A DNA stretch of 64,000 nt from Antedon mediterranea (Eukaryota > Echinodermata > Crinoidea > Comatulida > Antedonidae), in assembly GCF_964355755.1 (NCBI RefSeq), contig NC_092674.1, positions 2,051,001 through 2,115,000 of the forward strand. The letters are read 5' to 3'. Both the position numbers and the translations under genes were made by a program. How positions within the stretch are numbered: position 1 is the first letter of the stretch; each line of letters opens with the position of its first letter. A model generated the notes under the pieces. It was given only the letters and a program-made list of their open reading frames with translations. It ran no database searches and was not told the origin of the DNA. This document shows positions 62,801-64,000 of this stretch, in pieces.

Positions 62801-63630
62801 TGAAACAAAAAAAACATTTCATTACATGATTCATGTGTTCTACTCAATGTTGTTTTTTTTTTCTTATACTTGGTTTCCAGATGAACTGTTTCAGACAGAT
62901 ATGAGATGAAAATAGACTCCTAACCTTATACTGCCCTGGCCTTAACACATAACATTTACCAACTGTAAACAGTTTTTTTAAAGTATTCCGCTTAATAATT
63001 AAAGCAGATATTGCCACTAAAAATACCTTTACATACTTTGTTACTATTGTTATGACTAACTCCTCCCTAATGTAATACAAAGGCCTATTATAGATTACCA
63101 CAAATAAAATACCAATTTTTAAGTTTCTTTCTAAGAGAAACTTAACACTTCCATTCTCTCTAATAATCTTTAAGATGAAATGTTCAAAGGAGAAATTAAA
63201 CTTAACATTTAAAATCTGTCATGTCACGCATGTGTGATAAGTATTTACTCACTTGCACAAAGTTTAATTTTCTTAATTTTGAACTTTCCAATAATTATAT
63301 TTTGAAATCCAACCATTTTTTATATAAATAGTTTGTTTTTGGATTACAGGGGCGGATTTGAGGTGTACAATTGGGACATGTTCCCCCACTCCACTTTGCT
63401 CAATAAATTGCATTTAATGTGTTTTTTTATCATGTTTTTCTTTAATTCTGGATCCGCCCCTGGGTACTTGAAATTATTTCTTCACTGGGCTTAGTTTCAA
63501 TTAGAGTAATTAGTTACTTTTTCTATTTGTTTGCAGTTCAAATGGACAATACTCCACCCGTTTTTCTGGTCGAAGAAGAGAAAATCATAGTGGAGGAAAC
63601 TCGGGGTAACGAAACGGTTTTGCAGGAAAA
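26812..63630 (+). CDS. ARHGEF7: PIX-type Rho guanine nucleotide exchange factor (3' end outside window)
   Basis: Coding exons: 26812-27013, 40920-40999, 41845-41939, 42274-42369, 46376-46495, 47794-47923, 48703-48762, 49114-49194, 52069-52215, 52818-53072, 55030-55222, 57465-57578 and 63537-63630, with optional 43071-43100 and 61571-61649. All phases agree. The ATG at 26812 follows an in-frame TAG (26770-26772), so this transcript has no calponin-homology domain. SH3 spans residues 8-62 ([24 protein letters not shown]). DH spans about 95-280 ([29 protein letters not shown]). PH spans about 289-395 ([26 protein letters not shown]). A proline-rich segment has LRPAPPISP and [11 protein letters not shown], then [14 protein letters not shown] and [15 protein letters not shown] proteins activate Rac and Cdc42, bind PAK through SH3 and GIT through the C-terminal coiled coil. 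That coiled-coil exon lies beyond the right edge. Confidence 0.96.
27046..27072. repeat. Poly-G tract
   Basis: G-rich run (broken by T, C and A) just inside the first coding intron of the PIX gene, 33 bp after the donor; followed by a C-rich tract near 27137-27160 that could pair with it. Confidence 0.7.
27815..28172. repeat. Minisatellite, about 26-bp unit
   Basis: About 14 units of GTCAGTTGACATAGTGTGTC plus GTAGTG, with a second variant containing GACTGAGTGTGCCATAGTG. The variants alternate in higher-order pairs. Confidence 0.93.
29348..29392. repeat. Short perfect hairpin
   Basis: ACTGGTCCGCC at 29348-29358 pairs with GGCGGACCAGT at 29382-29392. Function unknown. Confidence 0.6.
31466..32105. 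repeat. Minisatellite, 19-bp unit, about 33 copies
   Basis: Unit AACTACAAACATTGAATAG, with G/A variants at two positions (GAATAA, TAAATAG) that occur in runs, indicating local expansion of variant blocks. Confidence 0.95.
33180..34530. repeat. Minisatellite, 90-bp unit, about 15 copies
   Basis: Unit contains TATTAAGGGGACACTTTCCT, GTGATACGAATGAGG and TAGCACTACTGTATGCTTAT followed by CCCCTATTCAAGGAACACC. Copies differ at few positions. Related single copies (CCTATTCAGG, AAGGGGA, TTTCCCCTGACATGAATGAGGG) occur at 9505-9565, so the array seems to have amplified a fragment of a dispersed element. Confidence 0.95.
35438..35570. mobile_element. CTCTGTCTACAC-family MITE, right end truncated
   Basis: Left end TCTGTCTAAATTATCAAAC; core in reverse orientation (CCCATATATGGACATGATGATG); stops in the T-run after CACAC. 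Confidence 0.75.
35921..36075. mobile_element. CTCTGTCTACAC-family MITE, right end lost
   Basis: Left end AAAGCTCTGTCTACACTATC intact; four partial AAATATGGTAGTGATATG modules; stops in CATCACACATGG. Confidence 0.8.
38149..38392. repeat. Minisatellite, 22-bp unit, 11 copies
   Basis: Unit CTGCTCCTCCATGTGTTTTG plus GG, with an A/G variant (CATG or CGTG). Reads as open frame in several phases on both strands; not a gene. Confidence 0.95.
38544..38725. mobile_element. CTCTGTCTACAC-family MITE
   Basis: Left end TAAAGCTCTGTTCAC; right end carries a short insertion (GTAGACCGCTGGTATAGACC) before ATGGACAGAGCTTTA. Confidence 0.8.
39035..39356. mobile_element. TTAA-flanked MITE, copy 2 (piggyBac-like)
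   Basis: TTAA at 39035-39038 and 39353-39356; ends AGATGTATTGTCCCC and GGGGACAATATATCT. Confidence 0.85.
39528..40386. mobile_element. Harbinger-like non-autonomous element, 859 bp
   Basis: Inverted ends GGGCCTGTTTCTAT and ATAGAAACAGGCCC are flanked by TTA at 39525-39527 and 40387-40389. A TTA 3-bp duplication is typical of PIF/Harbinger. Subterminal text (AAAGAACGGTT, AAACCGGTTT) is repeated on both sides. An open frame of 76 codons on the minus strand (39623-39853) lacks an ATG and has no recognised domain. Confidence 0.8.
43071..43100 (+). other. Candidate 30-nt microexon of the PIX gene
   Basis: Preceded by TTGCTTACAG and followed by GTAAGT. It fits between exons ending 42369 and starting 46376 without changing frame and would insert ten residues, [10 protein letters not shown], into the DH domain next to ENAL and before SDTKQR. 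Not part of the known family sequence at that position, so it may be regulated or spurious. Confidence 0.4.
43159..43272. mobile_element. CTCTGTCTACAC-family MITE, internal deletion
   Basis: Left end AAGCTCTGTTCACACTAT; right end AATAGTGTAGACAGAGCTTTAG. Only one ATATGG module remains. It lies 59 bp after the candidate microexon. Confidence 0.85.
43611..44280. mobile_element. 670-bp TA-flanked element, copy 1 (Tc1/mariner-like)
   Basis: Flanked by TA at 43609-43610 and 44281-44282. Ends CCGTACTGACGCGGGTATAA and the reverse complement. The subterminal GGGTATAAGCCCACCCCC motif recurs internally near 44181 and 44231. Over 90 percent alike by eye to 59511-60180. Confidence 0.88.
44646..44811. mobile_element. 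CTCTGTCTACAC-family MITE, intact ends
   Basis: AGCTCTGTCTATACTATC and GATAGTGTGGACAGAGCTTA; follows a poly-A tract at 44608. Confidence 0.85.
45555..45676. mobile_element. CTCTGTCTACAC-family MITE, shortened right arm
   Basis: AAAGCTCTGTCTACACTATT and GACAGTGTAGACAGAGCTTTA; core joins directly to the right end after CATATATGGGCAG. Confidence 0.85.
46016..46176. mobile_element. CTCTGTCTACAC-family MITE, left end with deletion
   Basis: TAAAGCTCCACACTATC lacks the GTCT of the consensus; right end GATAGTGCAGACAGAGATTA. Confidence 0.8.
46944..47072. mobile_element. CTCTGTCTACAC-family MITE, right end lost
   Basis: AAGCTCTGTCTACACTAT at left; stops at GGGCACATAAAGTTT. Confidence 0.8.
47586..47750. 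mobile_element. CTCTGTCTACAC-family MITE near a PIX exon
   Basis: AAAGCCCTGTCTACACTAT and GATAGTGTAAACAGAACTTTA. Ends 44 bp before the exon at 47794, so it lies close to the branch-site region. Confidence 0.85.
48151..48284. mobile_element. CTCTGTCTACAC-family MITE, reverse core
   Basis: TAAGCTCTGTCTACACCATC and GATACTGTAGACAGAGCTTA; a single CACTACCATA module. Confidence 0.85.
48809..48953. mobile_element. CTCTGTCTACAC-family MITE, reverse core, near an exon
   Basis: AATCTCTGTCTACAATATC and GATAGTGTGGACAGAATTTA. Begins 47 bp after the PIX exon ending 48762. Confidence 0.8.
49220..49378. mobile_element. CTCTGTCTACAC-family MITE, core amplified to a tandem array
   Basis: Six to seven copies of the 21-bp module GATATGCCCAAATATGGTAG+T at 49225-49340, then the GTCCATATATGGGCACATCACA half. 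No terminal repeats remain. Starts 25 bp after the PIX exon ending 49194. Confidence 0.85.
49583..49718. mobile_element. CTCTGTCTACAC-family MITE nested in another element
   Basis: Left end TAAGCTCTATCTACGCTATC. Its flanks (AACGCAAGGACGTAAGC at 49500 and GTTGCGTCCAAGTTTGAACC at 49738) look like the two halves of a TAGGCTTGGTTC-type element (compare 16627-16791). Confidence 0.75.
50935..51405. repeat. Minisatellite, about 65-bp AT-rich unit
   Basis: Six to seven imperfect units of TTGATTGATTGAATAGTATT, AATGATATTGATTAGAATAA and TAAAGTATTGATTTAATTGA. Confidence 0.88.
51547..51899. mobile_element. TTAA-flanked MITE, copy 3, inverted
   Basis: TTAA at 51547-51550 and 51896-51899; ends AGATGTATTGTCCCCC and GGGGGACAATACATCT. 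The interior runs opposite to copies 1 and 2. Confidence 0.87.
52255..52380. mobile_element. CTCTGTCTACAC-family MITE close to a PIX donor
   Basis: AGCTCTGTCTACACTATC and GGTAGTGTAGACAGGGCTTTA. Starts 40 bp after the exon ending 52215. Confidence 0.85.
53073..55029 (+). other. PIX intron, no element recognised
   Basis: AT-rich, with short GATTGATT runs near 53233 and 54985. No open frame with splice context was accepted. Confidence 0.5.
55526..55718. mobile_element. Palindromic MITE, about 193 bp
   Basis: Outer arms TTGTCGTATTCGA and TCGAATACGACAA. Nested inner pairs are TTCGTTGTCAAC with GTTGACAACGAA, and CGTTGAGTACTT with AAGTACTCAACG. The whole unit could fold as stacked hairpins. Confidence 0.75.
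56165..56578. repeat. Minisatellite, 63-bp unit, 6 copies
   Basis: Unit CAAGATCATTGTTAATCCAA, TCCGAGTATAATCCCACCCC, CTAATTTAAGCTACATTTAG+ACA, nearly identical between copies. In the intron before the PIX exon at 57465. Confidence 0.95.
57690..58480. repeat. Minisatellite, about 60-bp unit, 13 copies
   Basis: Unit TTTTAACTCTTTCTGCTTTT, GAATAGTGTTATTTCTTCTC, CCAGTGTTTCTCTTATAATA+GG with frequent small indels. Located between PIX exon 57465-57578 and the cassette exon. Confidence 0.93.
59119..59304. mobile_element. CTCTGTCTACAC-family MITE, three core modules
   Basis: AAAGCTCTGTCCACACTATC and GATAGTGTGGACAGAGCCTA; three GAAATATGGTAGTGATATG modules. Confidence 0.88.
59511..60180. mobile_element. 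670-bp TA-flanked element, copy 2 (Tc1/mariner-like)
   Basis: TA at 59509-59510 and 60181-60182; ends CCGTACTGACGCGGGTATAA and TTATACCCGCGTCAGCACGG. Same length as 43611-44280 although small indels differ between them. Confidence 0.88.
60264..60425. mobile_element. CTCTGTCTACAC-family MITE, reverse core
   Basis: TAAGCTCTGTCTACACTATT and GATAGTGTAGATAGAGCTTA, 83 bp right of the 670-bp element. Confidence 0.87.
60737..60893. mobile_element. MITE-like element, ACAGTCAACTCTC family, copy 3
   Basis: CAATAAACTCTCCCAATACAG at left and GTGTATTGAAAGAGTTA at right, with the shared interior AATGCATTCTGAATATCAGA and TTTCCAGAAAAG. Confidence 0.6.
61571..61649 (+). other. 79-nt frame-switching cassette exon of the PIX gene
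   Basis: Preceded by TTTTTTCCAG and followed by GTATTA. It opens in phase with the exon ending 57578 and encodes [20 protein letters not shown] followed by AAGGSPR. Because 79 is not a multiple of three, inclusion makes the next exon (63537) read [20 protein letters not shown] and stop at TAA 63607-63609. Skipping it reads the conserved [12 protein letters not shown] frame instead. Alternative ends with and without the GIT-binding coiled coil are known in mammalian beta-PIX. Confidence 0.75.
63347..63462. mobile_element. hAT-type MITE, 116 bp
   Basis: Ends CAGGGGCGGATTTGAG and CTGGATCCGCCCCTG, the terminal form common to hAT MITEs. Flanking 8-mers do not match, so the target duplication has decayed. 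It lies 74 bp before the last PIX exon of the window. Confidence 0.75.
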
Positions 63631-64000
63631 GTAAGTTCCTGTCATACCGCCCCCTATGGTAAGAAGTGGCAAGCAAGTTTATTGGTCTCCTTTACAGAAG
63701 TTTATAGTGCATAACTAGATGGCTGGGTTGCAGAGGCTAGTGAATTTGCAATTAAAATGCATGTTATACTTGGTTTTCTTACATTTGCAAATTATTTTTT
63801 TTAATTAACTTTCACACTGGCAAAATACAGATAAAAGAAATGTTGGCACTTTACACAGAATGATCAACTATTACAAAAACTATTCAATTCTTGTTAGTTT
63901 AAAAGTGTCTTGGGGTGGAAAAGATGTTGAAACACATTCATATATTGCACAAAAAAACCATTAAATGTGCACAATTTTATTCAATTTTTATTTTGGTTTC
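63631..64000 (+). other. PIX intron to the right edge
   Basis: Starts with the GTAAGT donor. No exon recognised; the terminal coiled-coil exon should lie further right. Confidence 0.6.

Overview
This window is nuclear DNA of an animal. The genes are split by spliceosomal introns, the intergenic DNA is AT-rich, and all recognisable proteins are metazoan. The many miniature inverted-repeat elements, a foldback element resembling sea-urchin TU elements, and a Toll-like leucine-rich-repeat protein suggest a marine invertebrate deuterostome, perhaps an echinoderm. That placement is inference. The exon models below were built by hand from splice sites and reading phase.

Layout, left to right. (1) 842-2526, minus: first seven coding exons of a coiled-coil protein that looks like ICE1 (little elongation complex subunit 1), interrupted by a textbook U12-type AT-AC intron; the gene runs off the left edge. 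(2) 3666-5191, plus: last four exons of a protein with the eIF2A/PYM1-type C-terminal helix; its 5' exons were not found. (3) 6745-10425, minus: a complete six-exon SLC35A5 sugar-transporter-family gene of 425 residues. (4) 10569-13738: two large non-coding mobile elements. (5) 14264-20368, minus: an eleven-exon gene for a secreted protein with two DOMON domains joined to a Na,K-ATPase beta-type ectodomain, the most unusual gene here. (6) 22678-24273, minus: a two-exon transmembrane leucine-rich-repeat protein that resembles the membrane-proximal half of a Toll receptor but has no TIR domain. (7) 26812 to beyond 63630, plus: the PIX-type Rho guanine nucleotide exchange factor (ARHGEF7/ARHGEF6), with SH3, DH and PH domains, a 13.9-kb first coding intron, and a 79-nt cassette exon that decides whether the GIT-binding coiled-coil end is made.

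The genes do not form an operon or an obvious pathway. Most of the remaining sequence is transposon-derived. One MITE family with ends near GCTCTGTCTACACTATC has about 25 copies. Others are a TTAA-flanked family (3 copies), a pair of 670-bp TA-flanked elements, a Harbinger-like element with a TTA duplication, a Mutator-like element with a 9-bp duplication, a hAT-like element whose inverted ends are tandem repeats, and a foldback element. About ten minisatellites lie mainly inside introns. No rRNA, tRNA or CRISPR array was recognised.
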